A stretch of DNA of 64,000 bases from Burkholderiales bacterium (lineage in GTDB: Bacteria > Pseudomonadota > Gammaproteobacteria > Burkholderiales > Burkholderiaceae): the NCBI GenBank assembly GCA_026225235.1, contig JAMFSK010000041.1, forward strand, positions 62,001 to 126,000, read 5' to 3'. How positions within the stretch are numbered: position 1 is the first letter of the stretch; each line of letters opens with the position of its first letter. The notes beneath the pieces were generated by a model. The model did no database searches, had not been told where the DNA came from, and worked only from the letters and a program-made list of their open reading frames with translations. Both the position numbers and the translations under genes were made by a program. This document shows, piece by piece, positions 40,229 to 50,894 of the stretch.

Positions 40229-40827
40229 TGAACGTGCGCGCGGGCGGGTCCGCCATCGGCTTGCGAGGAGCGAAAGTGATTCGGCTTATTTTTTCGGCGG
40301 CCGCGGCTGCCAGCCTGTTGTCGGGCTGCGGCTTCCAGTTGCAGGGGCATGCGGACTTTCCGTTCAAGACGCTCTATATCGGCTCGTCGGGCAGTCATGA
40401 AATGACGGCTTTGCTCACGCGCAAGATCGAAGCGGGTAGTCAGACGAAGGTTGTCAAGCAGGCGAAGGATGCGGATGCGATCCTCAACATCACCGAAGGG
40501 CGCGGCCAGGCGACGCTGAGCCTGAGCTCCGAAGGGCTCGTCGAGGAATACGAGCTCGATTTGACGGTGGCTTACCAGCTGACCGGCAAGGACGGCGCGA
40601 TCCTGATCCCGCCGTCGAATGTCGCCTTGAACCGGTCGATGACCTACAACGACGAGTTCGCACTCGCGAAGCAGGCCGAAACCGATATTCTCTATCGCGA
40701 CATGGAGCATGACGCGGTCGACCAGTTGATGCGCCGGCTCGGTGTGGTCCATACGCTCGAGCCGGGCGAGCAGCCGGCAGCGCCGGCGGTCAGCCGCAGC
40801 GCGCCGCTGCCTACGCCGCCGCTTTAA
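40228..40827 (+). CDS. lptE: LPS assembly lipoprotein LptE
   Basis: Outer-membrane partner of LptD in LPS insertion. A lipobox LLSGC follows a short hydrophobic signal, then GFQLQGHADFPFKTLYIG and SEGLVEEYELDLTVAYQL, typical of RlpB/LptE. The leuS-coupled ATG at 40228 gives 199 residues; a GTG at 40276, with GAGGAG just before it, would give 183 residues and a standard 18-residue signal peptide and may be the true start. holA follows 15 bp later, the usual leuS-lptE-holA order. Confidence 0.92.
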
Positions 40828-40842
40828 GGTCCGAGCCGCCCG

Positions 40843-41934
40843 ATGCAACTGCGCGCCGATTCGCTCGGCGGCCACCTGGCCAAGGGCCTTGGCCGTCTCT
40901 ACACCGTCTACGGCGACGAGCCGCTGCTCGTTCAAGAGGCGCTCGACGCCTTGCGCGCGGCAGGCCGCGCCGCGGGCTTCACCGAGCGCAACGTCTTTAC
41001 GGTCGAGCGTGGCTTCGACTGGAGCAGCTTGCTTGGGGCGAGCCAGTCGATGTCCTTGTTCGGTGACCGGCAGCTCGTCGAGTTGCGCATCCCGACCGGC
41101 AAACCGGGCAAAGAGGGCGCCGAGGCGCTGCAGAAACTCGCGGCTACCGGCAGCGACGATGTCCTGACGTTGGTCATGTTGCCGCGGCTTGACGCCGCCA
41201 CGCAGAAGACGAACTGGTTCAGCGCGTTGATCGAGGCGGGTGTCGCGATCAAGATCGACAAGGTCGAGCGTGCCCAATTGCCGGGCTGGATCGGTCAGCG
41301 TCTCGCGGCGCAGGGCCAGAAGCTTGCGCCGGGCGAGCCAGGTCGCCGCGCGCTTGAGTTCATAGCGGAGCGTGTCGAAGGCAATCTGCTGGCTGCGTAT
41401 CAGGAAATCCAGAAACTTGCGCTGTTGCATCCGACCGGGGTGCTCGATCTGGAGTCGGTGCAGGACGCGGTGCTCAACGTCGCGCGCTATGACGTCTTCA
41501 AGCTCAATGAGGCCGTGCTCGCCGGTGACGTCGGCCGCACGGCACGCATGCTCGACGGTCTCAAGGGTGAGGGCGAGGCTGCGGTCCTGGTGCTCTGGGC
41601 GCTGACCGAGGAAGTGCGCACGCTGCTGCGTATCAAGCGCGGTGTCGCGGCGGGCAAAGCGCTGCCCAACCTGCTGCGCGAGAATCGCGTGTGGGGGCCG
41701 CGCGAGCGGCTGATCGGGCCCGCCTTGTCGCGCGTCAGCGAAGCGGCGCTTGAGCGCGGGCTCGAACTCGCGGCGAAGCTTGATCGGCAGGTCAAGGGCC
41801 TGAGCGGCGTCGGCGTCACGCGGCGCGGCGCGGCGGTCGCGATGGATCTGCCGCCCGCCGATCCATGGGCCGGCCTGTTCGAACTGGCGATGACGGCGAT
41901 GATGCCCGCAGGGCGAATCGCGCAGAAGGCTTAG
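40843..41934 (+). CDS. holA: DNA polymerase III subunit delta
   Basis: Clamp-loader wrench subunit that opens the beta clamp, 363 residues. The N-terminal domain has [20 protein letters not shown], and the middle ATPase-like domain has [35 protein letters not shown] and [21 protein letters not shown]-terminal: [21 protein letters not shown]. It lies directly after lptE in the conserved leuS-lptE-holA string. proA starts 49 bp later. Confidence 0.95.
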   Translation: MQLRADSLGGHLAKGLGRLYTVYGDEPLLVQEALDALRAAGRAAGFTERNVFTVERGFDWSSLLGASQSMSLFGDRQLVELRIPTGKPGKEGAEALQKLAATGSDDVLTLVMLPRLDAATQKTNWFSALIEAGVAIKIDKVERAQLPGWIGQRLAAQGQKLAPGEPGRRALEFIAERVEGNLLAAYQEIQKLALLHPTGVLDLESVQDAVLNVARYDVFKLNEAVLAGDVGRTARMLDGLKGEGEAAVLVLWALTEEVRTLLRIKRGVAAGKALPNLLRENRVWGPRERLIGPALSRVSEAALERGLELAAKLDRQVKGLSGVGVTRRGAAVAMDLPPADPWAGLFELAMTAMMPAGRIAQKA

Positions 41935-41983
41935 AATCATCAATCCGGAGGCACGGGCCACTGGACGAATCCTGGGTGCAACG

Positions 41984-43297
41984 ATGGGTGTGAACGAACA
42001 AGTACCGGCGCGTGAGTCGGCCGCGGCCGGCGTCGACGACTATATGGATGCACTCGGACGACGTGCCCGGGCGGCATCGCGCGCGATCGCCCGCGCCAGT
42101 ACGGCTGCGAAGAACGCCGCGCTTGAGGCGATTGCCGAAGCCATCGAGCGCGACAAGCCGGCGCTGCGCGAAGCCAATGCACGCGACGTCGAGCGCGCCA
42201 GGGCCAATGGCCAGGATGCTGCCTTTATCGATCGCCTGACGCTGTCGGACAAGGCGCTCAAGACGATGATCGAAGGGCTCCATCAGGTCGCGGCACTGCC
42301 CGATCCGGTCGGCGAGATCAGTAACCTCAAGTACCGCCCCACCGGTATCCAGGTCGGGCAGATGCGCGTTCCGCTAGGCGTGATCGGGATCATCTACGAA
42401 TCGCGTCCGAACGTGACGATCGATGCGGCTGCGTTGTGTCTGAAGTCGGGCAACGCGACGATCCTGCGCGGCGGTTCAGAGGCGATCGAAAGCAATACCG
42501 CGCTTGCACGCGCGATCGGTGAAGGTCTTGCCGCGGCCGGTTTGCCGGCCGATGTCGTGCAGGTCATCGAAACCACCGATCGTGCCGCGGTCGGCAAGCT
42601 GATCACGATGACCGAATATGTCGACGTCATCGTGCCACGCGGCGGCAAGAGCCTGATTGCACGCCTGATGGCCGATGCCCGCGTGCCAATGATCAAGCAC
42701 CTTGACGGCATCTGCCATGTCTATGTTGACGATCGCGCCGATCTGGACAAGGCGCTGCCGATCGTCGACAACGCCAAGACGCATCGCTACGGCACCTGCA
42801 ACACGATGGAAACACTGCTGGTTGCCCGTGGGATTGCGGATCGTGCCCTGCCGCTGCTCGCCCGGCAACTCGCGGCGAGCCAGGTTGAGCTGCGCGTCGA
42901 TCCGGCCAGTAAGACGATTCTCACCGCAGCGGGCATCGGCGGACTCGTCGACGTGCAAGCCGAAGACTGGTCGACCGAATATCTCGCGCCGATTCTCGCT
43001 GTCAAGGTCGTCGAAGGCCTCGACGAAGCGATCGACCATATCAACCACTATGGCTCCGCGCATACCGACTCGATCGTCACGGAAGATCACGACCGGGCGA
43101 TGCGCTTCTTGCGCGAAGTCGATTCGGCCAGCGTGATGGTCAATGCGTCGACGCGTCTTGCCGACGGATTCGAGTTTGGTCTCGGCGCCGAAATCGGCAT
43201 CTCCAACGACAAGCTTCACGCGCGTGGCCCAGTCGGCCTCGAAGGCCTGACCTCGCTCAAATATGTCGTGCTCGGGCACGGCGAAGTCCGGCAATAG
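41984..43297 (+). CDS. proA: Glutamate-5-semialdehyde dehydrogenase
   Basis: Second step of proline synthesis, NADPH reduction of glutamyl-5-phosphate. It has 437 residues of the aldehyde dehydrogenase superfamily: [23 protein letters not shown] segment ([18 protein letters not shown]), [25 protein letters not shown], the catalytic cysteine in [14 protein letters not shown], and [19 protein letters not shown]. The start at 41984 leaves a 14-residue lead. hemJ follows 10 bp after the stop, likely co-transcribed. Confidence 0.97.
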   Translation: MGVNEQVPARESAAAGVDDYMDALGRRARAASRAIARASTAAKNAALEAIAEAIERDKPALREANARDVERARANGQDAAFIDRLTLSDKALKTMIEGLHQVAALPDPVGEISNLKYRPTGIQVGQMRVPLGVIGIIYESRPNVTIDAAALCLKSGNATILRGGSEAIESNTALARAIGEGLAAAGLPADVVQVIETTDRAAVGKLITMTEYVDVIVPRGGKSLIARLMADARVPMIKHLDGICHVYVDDRADLDKALPIVDNAKTHRYGTCNTMETLLVARGIADRALPLLARQLAASQVELRVDPASKTILTAAGIGGLVDVQAEDWSTEYLAPILAVKVVEGLDEAIDHINHYGSAHTDSIVTEDHDRAMRFLREVDSASVMVNASTRLADGFEFGLGAEIGISNDKLHARGPVGLEGLTSLKYVVLGHGEVRQ

Positions 43298-43307
43298 GCG
43301 GCGCCCA

Positions 43308-43724
43308 ATGCTCTGGATCAAGGCGCTTCATATCGTTTTTGTCGCTTCGTGGTTTGCCGGTTTGTTCTATCTGCCCCGGATCTTCGTGAATCTCGCGATG
43401 GAGACCGACCCGGCAGCATGCGCGCGTCTCTTGCTGATGGGGCGCAAGCTGTTCCGCTTCATGACCATCATCGCCGTGCCTGCCTTGGCGTGCGGGCTTT
43501 GGCTTTACCTCGGGGTCGGCATCGGGCGTGGGCAGGGATGGATGCACGCGAAGCTCGGTGTCGTCGTGCTCGTGATCGGCTACCACTTCGTCTGCGGGCA
43601 GTTGCTCAAGCGCTTCGAGCGCGGCGAGAACGTCCGCTCGCACCGGTGGTATCGCTTCTTCAACGAACTCCCGGTGCTCGCCTTGCTGGCCGCCGTGATC
43701 CTCGTGGTGGTCAAGCCTTTCTGA
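43308..43724 (+). CDS. hemJ: HemJ-type protoporphyrinogen oxidase (UPF0093/CopD-like)
   Basis: A 138-residue inner-membrane protein with four predicted helices. It matches the HemJ pattern as I recall it from Synechocystis: WIKALHIVFVASWFAGLFYL with the heme-ligand histidine (His8), GWMHAKLGVVVLVIGYHF, CGQLLKRFERGEN and FFNELPVLALLAAVILVV. HemJ oxidises protoporphyrinogen IX in bacteria that lack HemG/HemY. Such proteins are often labelled CopD family. The gene is 10 bp after proA, and its last 14 bp overlap the convergent peptidase. Confidence 0.85.
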   Translation: MLWIKALHIVFVASWFAGLFYLPRIFVNLAMETDPAACARLLLMGRKLFRFMTIIAVPALACGLWLYLGVGIGRGQGWMHAKLGVVVLVIGYHFVCGQLLKRFERGENVRSHRWYRFFNELPVLALLAAVILVVVKPF

Positions 43725-46023
43725 TCACGGCTTTCCCGGCGTACTTCCCGATCGTGTCCCACAGGAACTGATACACGAGCGCCGCGCTCCGGGCCGCGTC
43801 ACGCGGATCGGGCGTAGCGCTGTGGCCACCCTGCGTTTCCTCGTAGTACCAGACATCGGTATGCCCCATCGCCTGCATCTTCGCGGCCATCTTGCGCGCG
43901 TGGGCGGGATGCACGCGATCGTCTCCCGCCGCGGACGTGATCAGGATCGGCGGGTAGGTCACGTCGGCCGCGACACGGTGATAAGGCGAATAGGCGGCAA
44001 GAAAATGGGAGTCTTCCGCCTTGTCCGGGTCGCCGTACTCTTCCATCCACGAGGCACCGGCGAGCAGCATGTGATAGCGCTGCATATCGAGCACCGGAAC
44101 TTCGCAGACCACCGCGCCGAACAGTTCGGGATACCGGACCATGCAGGCCGCGACCAGCAGGCCGCCGTTGCTGCCGCCCTGGATCGCCAACTGCCGTGCG
44201 TGCGTGAATCCTTCGGAAACGAGCGCCCGTGCAACGGCCGCGAAGTCATCGAAGGCGACCGGGCGTTTGTCGCGGATCGCCGCGCGATGCCACTCGGGGC
44301 CGTATTCTCCGCCACCGCGGATATTCGCGACCACATAGACACCGCCCTGTTCAAGCCAGCCCATCCCGGGGCCGCTCGCATACGAAGGCTCGAGCGAGAT
44401 CTCGAAGCCGCCATAGCCATAGAGCAGGCAGGGCGCGGCCTGACGCGAACCGGCCTCGATCAGCGCGCTTTTGCCGACCACCCAGTAGGGGATGGCCGCT
44501 CCGTCGGGCGCAGTGGCGCTGGCGCGGATCACACTCATGCCGGTCGCGTCGAAAGACGCCCGCAAGCGCTGAATCTCGCGCCGTTCGGCGAGGTCCGCCG
44601 AGCGCGCATCACCGAGCCAGAGCGTGGGCGGCTCGAGATAGTGGTTGGTCGACAGGAATAGCGCGTCGTCGATGAGATCGTCGACAAACCAGGCCGATGT
44701 CTCACTGCCGGCGTCAATGGGCAGCTCACGGAATTCGTGGGCGGCCGGATCGATTGCCGTGTGGCTGCTGGCGATCGCAAAGCCGACGCCGGGCATCCCG
44801 CCCGCGCCCGCGGCGCCTGCCGCAAACGCGATCGCGCTTTCCGCGGCCGTCAGTGCGTCGACGGCCGTGATCCCGTCTTCAATCACGGGTGGTTTCCAGA
44901 AGAGCGTGCGCGTATCGAGGTCGTCGGAGTAAGTAATGGCGGCCCATTCCTTGCCGGTCTCGAAACCCGCAAGCGCCGTTTTCTCGTCGGGCGTGAAAAG
45001 GGGCAGGAAGCTGCGCTCGCCATCGAGAAACGCGGCTTCGCGGATCGCGATCAGACAGCCGCCGCGATGGGTCGCCCCACCGATTGTCCAGTCGCGGCTG
45101 GGTGCCACCATCAGCCAGCCTTTCCAGGTGTAGACATCGGCATCGAGCGGCACCTCGTACCGGCACCACGTATCGCCATCGAGCCAACTGGTCGTGCCCT
45201 CATCGAAGGTGATGCTGCGAAACGCGAAGTGGCGGTGACTTTCAAGATCGTACGAGGCCGACGCAGAAATATCGCCGGGCTCGCAACTGAACACGACCGG
45301 CGCATCTTCGAGCAGGGTGCCGCGTGACCAGCGGCGTACTTCGCGCGGATAGCCCGAACGCGTCACGCTCGGGTGCGAGGTGTCGCCCTCGCTCGCATCC
45401 CATTCGAAATAGATCGTGTCGCGGTCGATCCAGCTCGCTCCGTGCTTGCCGTCGGCCTCGATATTGAAGCCGTCTTCGACAAAGCTCAGCGAGACCAGAT
45501 CGAATTCGCGGATCACGATCGCATCGCCGCCGCCCGGGGAAAGGAACAGCAAAGCGCGTTCACGGTCCGGGTAGTGGACCGATGCACCGTGCCAGGACCA
45601 GTCGACCTCTTCGGTTTCGCTGAGTTCGTCGAGATCGAGCAAGGTCTGCCACTGCGGTTCGCCCGCCAGCCACGCCGTCCACTGGCAGCGGCGCCAGATG
45701 CCGAGCGGGTGGGCCTCGTCCTGCCGGAAGTCGTGTGCCCAATCGCCGTGGCGGGTGGGCACGACCAGCTGGTCGGGCGACAGCGCCTCGTCGACAAAAC
45801 GCTGCACGAGCGTCTCGAACGCCTCGCCCTGCGCATAGGCCTGCAATGTACGGTGATTCTGCGCGGCCACCCAGGCCGCCACCTCGGGCGTCTCGCTCTG
45901 CTCGAGCCACCCCTGCGGATCGTCGCCCGCAGGCCACGCTGTCACAGCCACGGAGCCCGTGTCGGCAGGAGATGAAGCGCCGGGCAGCGGCGGTGTATCA
46001 GGCGAAATCTGCATTGCGTACAT
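43711..46023 (-). CDS. S9-family prolyl oligopeptidase
   Basis: A 770-residue cytosolic serine peptidase cleaving short peptides, often after proline. An N-terminal beta-propeller (about 70-480) is followed by the alpha/beta-hydrolase domain: [28 protein letters not shown], the nucleophile elbow [12 protein letters not shown] (Ser near residue 617), the acid in [15 protein letters not shown], and the histidine in [11 protein letters not shown]. No signal peptide is evident. The start MYAMQISP at 46023 lacks a Shine-Dalgarno; Met4 is an alternative. The gene is divergent from edd and overlaps hemJ tail-to-tail by 14 bp. Confidence 0.93.
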   Translation of the reverse strand: MYAMQISPDTPPLPGASSPADTGSVAVTAWPAGDDPQGWLEQSETPEVAAWVAAQNHRTLQAYAQGEAFETLVQRFVDEALSPDQLVVPTRHGDWAHDFRQDEAHPLGIWRRCQWTAWLAGEPQWQTLLDLDELSETEEVDWSWHGASVHYPDRERALLFLSPGGGDAIVIREFDLVSLSFVEDGFNIEADGKHGASWIDRDTIYFEWDASEGDTSHPSVTRSGYPREVRRWSRGTLLEDAPVVFSCEPGDISASASYDLESHRHFAFRSITFDEGTTSWLDGDTWCRYEVPLDADVYTWKGWLMVAPSRDWTIGGATHRGGCLIAIREAAFLDGERSFLPLFTPDEKTALAGFETGKEWAAITYSDDLDTRTLFWKPPVIEDGITAVDALTAAESAIAFAAGAAGAGGMPGVGFAIASSHTAIDPAAHEFRELPIDAGSETSAWFVDDLIDDALFLSTNHYLEPPTLWLGDARSADLAERREIQRLRASFDATGMSVIRASATAPDGAAIPYWVVGKSALIEAGSRQAAPCLLYGYGGFEISLEPSYASGPGMGWLEQGGVYVVANIRGGGEYGPEWHRAAIRDKRPVAFDDFAAVARALVSEGFTHARQLAIQGGSNGGLLVAACMVRYPELFGAVVCEVPVLDMQRYHMLLAGASWMEEYGDPDKAEDSHFLAAYSPYHRVAADVTYPPILITSAAGDDRVHPAHARKMAAKMQAMGHTDVWYYEETQGGHSATPDPRDAARSAALVYQFLWDTIGKYAGKAVIRKA

Positions 46024-46092
46024 TACTCACGTCAGAGGGGTGCCCGACATGTTCGCATAAAGCAGACACACGGGCGTACCGGTCGTTTGGGT

Positions 46093-46098
46093 TAAAAT
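46093..46098 (+). promoter_or_regulatory. Candidate -10 element of edd
   Basis: TAAAAT 68 bp before the edd ATG in the 143-bp divergent region with the S9 peptidase. No clear -35 or operator palindrome. Confidence 0.35.
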
Positions 46099-46166
46099 TC
46101 GGGTCTCGACATCCGACAAGACCAACAAATCGATCGCGGCGAAGCGGCCGGCAAGGAGCACATTCG

Positions 46167-48047
46167 ATGGTTTCCCCGCATACCCAGTTGCAGAAGGTCA
46201 CCGCCCGCGTGATCGAGCGCAGCCGCGCGACGCGCGCAGCCTACTTGCAGCGCATCGACGATGCGCAAGGCAAGTTCCCCGCACGTGGCGCACTCTCGTG
46301 TGCGAACCTCGCGCACGGTTTCGCCGGCCTCACCGGCGACGACAAGATGAAGATCAAGGCGATCCGTCAGCCGAATATCGCCATCGTGTCGTCCTACAAC
46401 GAAATGCTGTCGGCCCATGCGCCGTTCATCAGCTACCCCGACATCATCAAGCAGGCGGCCCGCGAGGCAGGCGGCGTGGCGCAATTCGCCGGCGGCGTGC
46501 CCGCGATGTGCGATGGCATTACGCAGGGCAATCCCGGCATGGAGCTCTCGCTGTTCTCGCGCGAAGTCATTGCCATGTCGACCGCGGTAGCGCTAACACA
46601 CAATATGTTCGATGCTGCGCTGTGCCTCGGGATCTGCGACAAGATCGTGCCGGGTCTGCTGATCGGCGCCCTTCAGTTCGGCCATCTGCCGACCATCTTC
46701 GTGCCGGCCGGTCCGATGACCAGTGGTCTCTCGAACGACGACAAGGCGAAGACGCGCCAACGGTTCGCCACGGGCCAGTGCGGTCGCGACGAATTGCTCG
46801 AGGCGGAAGCCGAGGCCTATCACGGCCACGGCACCTGCACCTTCTATGGCACCGCCAACAGCAATCAGATGCTGATGGAAGTCATGGGCCTGCATCTGCC
46901 GAGCACGGCCTTCGTTCATCCGCATACGCCGCTGCGCGATGCGCTGACCGCCGAGTCCGCGCGGCGCGTGCTGGAGATCACGGCTGAAGGCGCGCACTAC
47001 ACGCCTATCGGTCATGTCGTCGACGAGAAATCCGTGATCAACGGCATTGCAGCTCTCCTCGCGACCGGCGGCTCGACCAATCACACGCTGCATCTGGTCG
47101 CCATCGCGCGCGCGGCCGGGATCCTGATCGACTGGAACGATTTCGACGATCTGTCGCAATCGACGCCGCTGCTCGCCAAGATCTATCCGAATGGCAAGGC
47201 CGATGTGAACCACTACCACGCGGCAGGCGGCATGGCTTTCCTGGTGCGCGAGATGCTCTCCGCTGGCTTGCTGCATGAGGACGTCACGACAGTTGTGGGC
47301 AAGGGCCTCTCGCATTACACGAAGGAACCAAAGCTCATCGATGGCAAGCTTCAATGGGTCGAAGGCACGCTCGAAAGCCACGACACCAAGGTGCTGCGCC
47401 CGGCGGCCGAGCCGTTTCAGGCCGATGGCGGCTTGCGCCTGATGCAGGGCAAGCTTGGCCGTGGCGTGATCAAGATCTCGGCCGTGGCGCCTGAACATCG
47501 CATCGTGCGTGCACCGGCGATCGTGTTCGATTCACAGGAAGCCGTGCAGGAAGCCTTCGATGCGGGCGAACTGAACCGCGACTTCATCGCCGTGGTGCGA
47601 TTCCAGGGCGCGCGCGCGAACGGCATGCCGGAACTGCACCGTCTGACCCCGCCGCTCGGCGTGCTGCAGGACCAGGGTTTCAAGGTGGCGCTGGTGACCG
47701 ACGGCCGCATGTCGGGTGCGTCGGGCAAGGTGCCCGCGGTCATCCACATGTCGCCGGAAGCCTTGCTCGACGGCCCGCTCGGCAAGGTCCGCACGGGTGA
47801 TATGCTGGTTATCGATGCCGAAGCCGGCGTGCTCGATGTCGAGATCGATGCGTATGACTGGGCCAAGCGCGAAGTCGTGCGGCCCGCGCATCAGGATCTG
47901 AACGAAGTCGGTTTTGGCCGCGAGCTGTTCGGCGTCTTCCGTGCCGCTGCCGCGCCTGCCGAATTCGGTGCGTCGGTGTTCGGCCCGGTTCCGGGCGAGA
48001 CCACGCCGAGTGCCTCCGTCAGGCACAACGTGACAGTCGGGCACTGA
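46167..48047 (+). CDS. edd: 6-phosphogluconate dehydratase
   Basis: Entner-Doudoroff entry enzyme: 6-phosphogluconate to KDPG, an Fe-S dehydratase of the IlvD/Edd family. It has 626 residues. Motifs: [33 protein letters not shown] segment with cluster cysteine ([10 protein letters not shown]), [16 protein letters not shown] with the second cysteine, [18 protein letters not shown], and [21 protein letters not shown] at 46153-46158 fixes the start at 46167. It is followed by eda, gntP and gntK. The upstream open frame is antisense to the peptidase. Confidence 0.97.
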   Translation: MVSPHTQLQKVTARVIERSRATRAAYLQRIDDAQGKFPARGALSCANLAHGFAGLTGDDKMKIKAIRQPNIAIVSSYNEMLSAHAPFISYPDIIKQAAREAGGVAQFAGGVPAMCDGITQGNPGMELSLFSREVIAMSTAVALTHNMFDAALCLGICDKIVPGLLIGALQFGHLPTIFVPAGPMTSGLSNDDKAKTRQRFATGQCGRDELLEAEAEAYHGHGTCTFYGTANSNQMLMEVMGLHLPSTAFVHPHTPLRDALTAESARRVLEITAEGAHYTPIGHVVDEKSVINGIAALLATGGSTNHTLHLVAIARAAGILIDWNDFDDLSQSTPLLAKIYPNGKADVNHYHAAGGMAFLVREMLSAGLLHEDVTTVVGKGLSHYTKEPKLIDGKLQWVEGTLESHDTKVLRPAAEPFQADGGLRLMQGKLGRGVIKISAVAPEHRIVRAPAIVFDSQEAVQEAFDAGELNRDFIAVVRFQGARANGMPELHRLTPPLGVLQDQGFKVALVTDGRMSGASGKVPAVIHMSPEALLDGPLGKVRTGDMLVIDAEAGVLDVEIDAYDWAKREVVRPAHQDLNEVGFGRELFGVFRAAAAPAEFGASVFGPVPGETTPSASVRHNVTVGH

Positions 48048-48147
48048 TACATAGACAGCATTGACAAGCATCGTAAGGCGCGCCTGACAGTCGTTCCAGT
48101 GTTGGGCGCGTAGCGACAGAACATTGAATCAATCGGAGGAGCAAGTC

Positions 48148-48792
48148 ATGATCAAAGTCAGCGAAATCGTTCGAATCGGTCCGGTGATCCCGGTCCTCGC
48201 CTTCGATTCGGTCGAGGAAGGTGAAGCCGTCTGCCGTGCCTTGTATGAAGGCGGCGTCAAGGTGCTCGAAATCACATTGCGCACGGCCGCCGGCCTGGGC
48301 GTGATCGAACGCGCGAGCAAGATCGCCGACGATATCGTCGTCGGTGTCGGCACGCTCACGAAACCGTCGGAAGTCGAAGCCTCCCGGCGTGCCGGTGCGC
48401 AGTTCGGCGTCTCGCCGGGGCTGACGCGCGAACTGCATCAGGCCGCGGCCGATGCAGGCCTGCCGATGCTGCCGGGTTGCATGACGCCGTCAGACCTGAT
48501 CCAGGCCATCTCGTTCGGCTATGAGATCGTCAAGTTCTTCCCGGCCCAGCAAGCGGGTGGCGTCGCCATGCTCAACGCGTTCTACGGCCCGTTCCCGAAC
48601 CTGCGCTTCTGCCCGACCGGCGGCATCACGCCGGAAACCGCGCCGAACTTCCTCGCGTTGCCGAACGTCGTGTGCGTGGGCGGCTCGTGGATGACACCGA
48701 AGGCCGCGGTCGCGGCGAAAGACTGGGCGGAAGTCACGCGTCTTGCGCGCGCGTCAAGCAAGCTCGGTCATCACGCCGCCAAGGCTGCCTGA
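48148..48792 (+). CDS. eda: KDPG aldolase (2-dehydro-3-deoxy-phosphogluconate aldolase)
   Basis: Cleaves KDPG to pyruvate and glyceraldehyde 3-phosphate. It has 214 residues, class I aldolase: GPVIPVLAFDSVEEGEAV, general base Glu41 in VLEITLRTAAG, GVGTLTKPSEVE, MLPGCMTPSDL, and the Schiff-base lysine Lys129 in GYEIVKFFPAQQAGG. The ATG at 48148 is preceded by GGAGGAG; a TTG eight codons upstream is not needed. It is a paralogue of the dgoA product at 13.0 kb, here paired with edd. Confidence 0.97.
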   Translation: MIKVSEIVRIGPVIPVLAFDSVEEGEAVCRALYEGGVKVLEITLRTAAGLGVIERASKIADDIVVGVGTLTKPSEVEASRRAGAQFGVSPGLTRELHQAAADAGLPMLPGCMTPSDLIQAISFGYEIVKFFPAQQAGGVAMLNAFYGPFPNLRFCPTGGITPETAPNFLALPNVVCVGGSWMTPKAAVAAKDWAEVTRLARASSKLGHHAAKAA

Positions 48793-48802
48793 AAATGGCA
48801 AG

Positions 48803-48821
48803 GGCGCAGGCCTTCTGCGCC
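48803..48821 (+). other. Hairpin after eda
   Basis: GGCGCAG/CTGCGCC, 7-bp stem, 5-nt loop, 10 bp past the eda stop, no T-run. Possible partial terminator or processing site before gntP. Confidence 0.35.
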
Positions 48822-48857
48822 TGCCGCCGGTCCGGGCCGGAGACGCCCGGGCCACTT

Positions 48858-48877
48858 TGCGCGGCGATCGCCGCGCA
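48858..48877. promoter_or_regulatory. 20-bp perfect palindrome before gntP
   Basis: A perfect inverted repeat centred on GCGATCGC with arms TGCGCGGCGA, 57 bp before the gntP ATG. It could be an operator of a gluconate-responsive regulator; no regulator gene is adjacent. Function is inference. Confidence 0.4.
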
Positions 48878-48933
48878 TCGCCCAGAACTATAACAATGCG
48901 GGCGCCGTGCGCCCGCCGCCCAAGGAGCACCGC

Positions 48934-50325
48934 ATGGGAGCGGTTCACGGAACCCCGTTGCTGATCGAAGCACTGGTGGCCATCATTGCGCTGATCGTCC
49001 TGATCGCGCGCTTCAAACTTAATCCCTTCGTCACATTGCTACTGGTCTCCGTGCTGCTTGCAGCGGCGGCCGGCATGCCGATGGACAAGATCGTCAAGGC
49101 TTTCGAAACGGGTGTCGGCAATACGCTCGGGCATATCGCGCTGGTGATCGGTCTGGGCACGATGCTCGGCAAGATGATGGCCGAATCGGGCGGCGCCGAG
49201 CGCATCGCCACGACCCTGATCGGCTGGTTCGGCGAAAAGCATGTGCATTGGGCGATGATGTGCATCGCGATCATCGTCGGGCTACCCGTCTTCTTCGAAG
49301 TCGGTTTCGTCCTGTTGATTCCGATCGCTTTCAACATCGCGCAACGCACCGGCAAGTCGATGGTCTTGATCGGCGTGCCGATGATCGCGGGCCTGTCGAT
49401 CGTGCACGGGCTGATCCCGCCTCACCCGGCGGCACTGATCGCGGTGCAGGCGTTTCATGCGGATATCGGCCGGACCATCGCCTACGGACTGCTCGTCGGT
49501 ATCCCGACGGCAATCGTCGCGGGCCCGCTGTTCGCCCTGTCGATCTACAAACATATCGACCTGCATCCTGACAACGCAATTGCCCGCCAATTCATCGGCC
49601 GTCGAGTGGGCACTTCCGCGGAAGAAGGCAAGGATGCGGATCCCGAACCGCGCGACCTGCCCAGTTTCGGTATCACCCTTTTCACCATCCTGTTGCCCGT
49701 CGTGCTGATGTTGCTCGGCAGTTGGGCGGACGTCTTCGCGCCGGCCCACTCGGGCGTGAACGATGTTCTGCGCCTGCTCGGCAACTCGGACGTTGCGCTG
49801 CTCATTGCCGTTCTGGTCTGCTTCTGGACCTTTGGCTCGGCGCGCGGCTTCGACCGCAACCAGATCCTCAAATTCGTCAACGCGGGCCTGGGTCCGATCG
49901 CCGGGATCATCCTGGTGATTGGCGCGGGGGGCGGTTTCGGTGGCATTCTTCGGGAGACGGGCATCTCGCAGCAGATCATTGCTTCGTCGAGCCAGATGCA
50001 TTTATCGCCCCTGATGCTCGGCTGGCTTGTCGCTGCGCTGATCCGGCTTGCGACCGGGTCGGCGACGGTCGCGATGACGACGGCCTGCGGCATCGTCGCG
50101 CCGCTCGTCACGTCGGCGGGCGCCACCGTGCGGCCCGAATTGCTGGTGCTAGCGACCGGCTCGGGCTCGCTGATCTTTTCGCATGTGAACGATGCCGGCT
50201 TTTGGCTCGTCAAAGAATACTTCGGGATGACGATCTCGCAGACCTTCAAGACCTGGTCACTCTGCGAGACGATCATCTCGGTCATGGGTCTCGTGCTGAC
50301 GCTGGGTCTCGCGACGATCGTCTGA
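48934..50325 (+). CDS. gntP: GntP-family gluconate:H+ symporter
   Basis: Inner-membrane permease bringing gluconate into the cell, 463 residues with about twelve hydrophobic segments. Typical motifs: LNPFVTLLLVSVLLAAAAGM, IVKAFETGVGNTLGHIALVIGLG, MLGKMMAESGGAERIATTL, GLPVFFEVGFVLLIPIAF, GLIPPHPAALIA, and ATGSGSLIFSHVNDAGFWLV near the end. AAGGAG at 48922-48927 fixes the start. It is followed by gntK, so imported gluconate is phosphorylated and passed to edd-eda. Confidence 0.95.
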   Translation: MGAVHGTPLLIEALVAIIALIVLIARFKLNPFVTLLLVSVLLAAAAGMPMDKIVKAFETGVGNTLGHIALVIGLGTMLGKMMAESGGAERIATTLIGWFGEKHVHWAMMCIAIIVGLPVFFEVGFVLLIPIAFNIAQRTGKSMVLIGVPMIAGLSIVHGLIPPHPAALIAVQAFHADIGRTIAYGLLVGIPTAIVAGPLFALSIYKHIDLHPDNAIARQFIGRRVGTSAEEGKDADPEPRDLPSFGITLFTILLPVVLMLLGSWADVFAPAHSGVNDVLRLLGNSDVALLIAVLVCFWTFGSARGFDRNQILKFVNAGLGPIAGIILVIGAGGGFGGILRETGISQQIIASSSQMHLSPLMLGWLVAALIRLATGSATVAMTTACGIVAPLVTSAGATVRPELLVLATGSGSLIFSHVNDAGFWLVKEYFGMTISQTFKTWSLCETIISVMGLVLTLGLATIV

Positions 50326-50344
50326 ACGTAAAGGGAGTGGTCTG

Positions 50345-50842
50345 ATGATTCTGATAGCAATGGGCGTATCCGGCAGCGGCAAGACCACAATTGGCGAACA
50401 AATCGCGGCGCGTCTCGGCTGTGGATTCGCCGACGCGGATGAATTCCACAGCGAAGCTAACAAGAAGAAGATGCATGAAGGCCATCCGCTGACCGATGAG
50501 GATCGCTGGCCCTGGCTGCGCTCGATTCGCGAAGCGCTCGAGGCCAAGCGTGAGGCGGGCGTCGACTTTGTGTTTGCGTGCTCGGCGCTCAAGGCCGCTT
50601 ATCGCGACATCCTGCGCGACGGCGACAAGGACGTGATCTTCGTCTACTTGCACGGCACGCGCGAAGTGCTCGCGGACCGGCTCGGCGCGCGCAAGAACCA
50701 TTTCTTTGACCCGTCGCTGCTCCAGAGTCAGCTTGATACGCTCGAGCCGCCGACCGAAGAGGAAGCGGTCTTCGTCGATATCGACCAAAGTCCCGAGCAG
50801 ATCGTCGACGAGGTCATCGAGAAGGTCAGGCAACGGGGCTAA
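50345..50842 (+). CDS. gntK: Gluconokinase
   Basis: Phosphorylates gluconate to 6-phosphogluconate, the Edd substrate. It has 165 residues, P-loop kinase with Walker A MGVSGSGKTTIGEQIA at the N-terminus, FADADEFHSEANKKKM (substrate region), HPLTDEDRWPWL, FACSALKAAYRDILR and FVYLHGTREVLADRLGARKNHF. It lies 19 bp after gntP and completes the edd-eda-gntP-gntK set. Confidence 0.97.
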   Translation: MILIAMGVSGSGKTTIGEQIAARLGCGFADADEFHSEANKKKMHEGHPLTDEDRWPWLRSIREALEAKREAGVDFVFACSALKAAYRDILRDGDKDVIFVYLHGTREVLADRLGARKNHFFDPSLLQSQLDTLEPPTEEEAVFVDIDQSPEQIVDEVIEKVRQRG

Positions 50843-50857
50843 GGGGCCGTCGCCGCG

Positions 50858-50863
50858 TACAAT
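50858..50863 (+). promoter_or_regulatory. Candidate -10 element of the RlmL-like gene
   Basis: TACAAT 32 bp before the ATG and 16 bp after gntK; no -35 at the expected distance. Confidence 0.35.
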
Positions 50864-50894
50864 GTCGGCTTGTTCTTCGTAGCCGGATCCCTTG

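Noticed and set aside
45735..46166. 144-residue N-terminal extension of edd
   Set aside because: Antisense to the S9 peptidase; AAGGAG and the family N-terminus fix the start at 46167.
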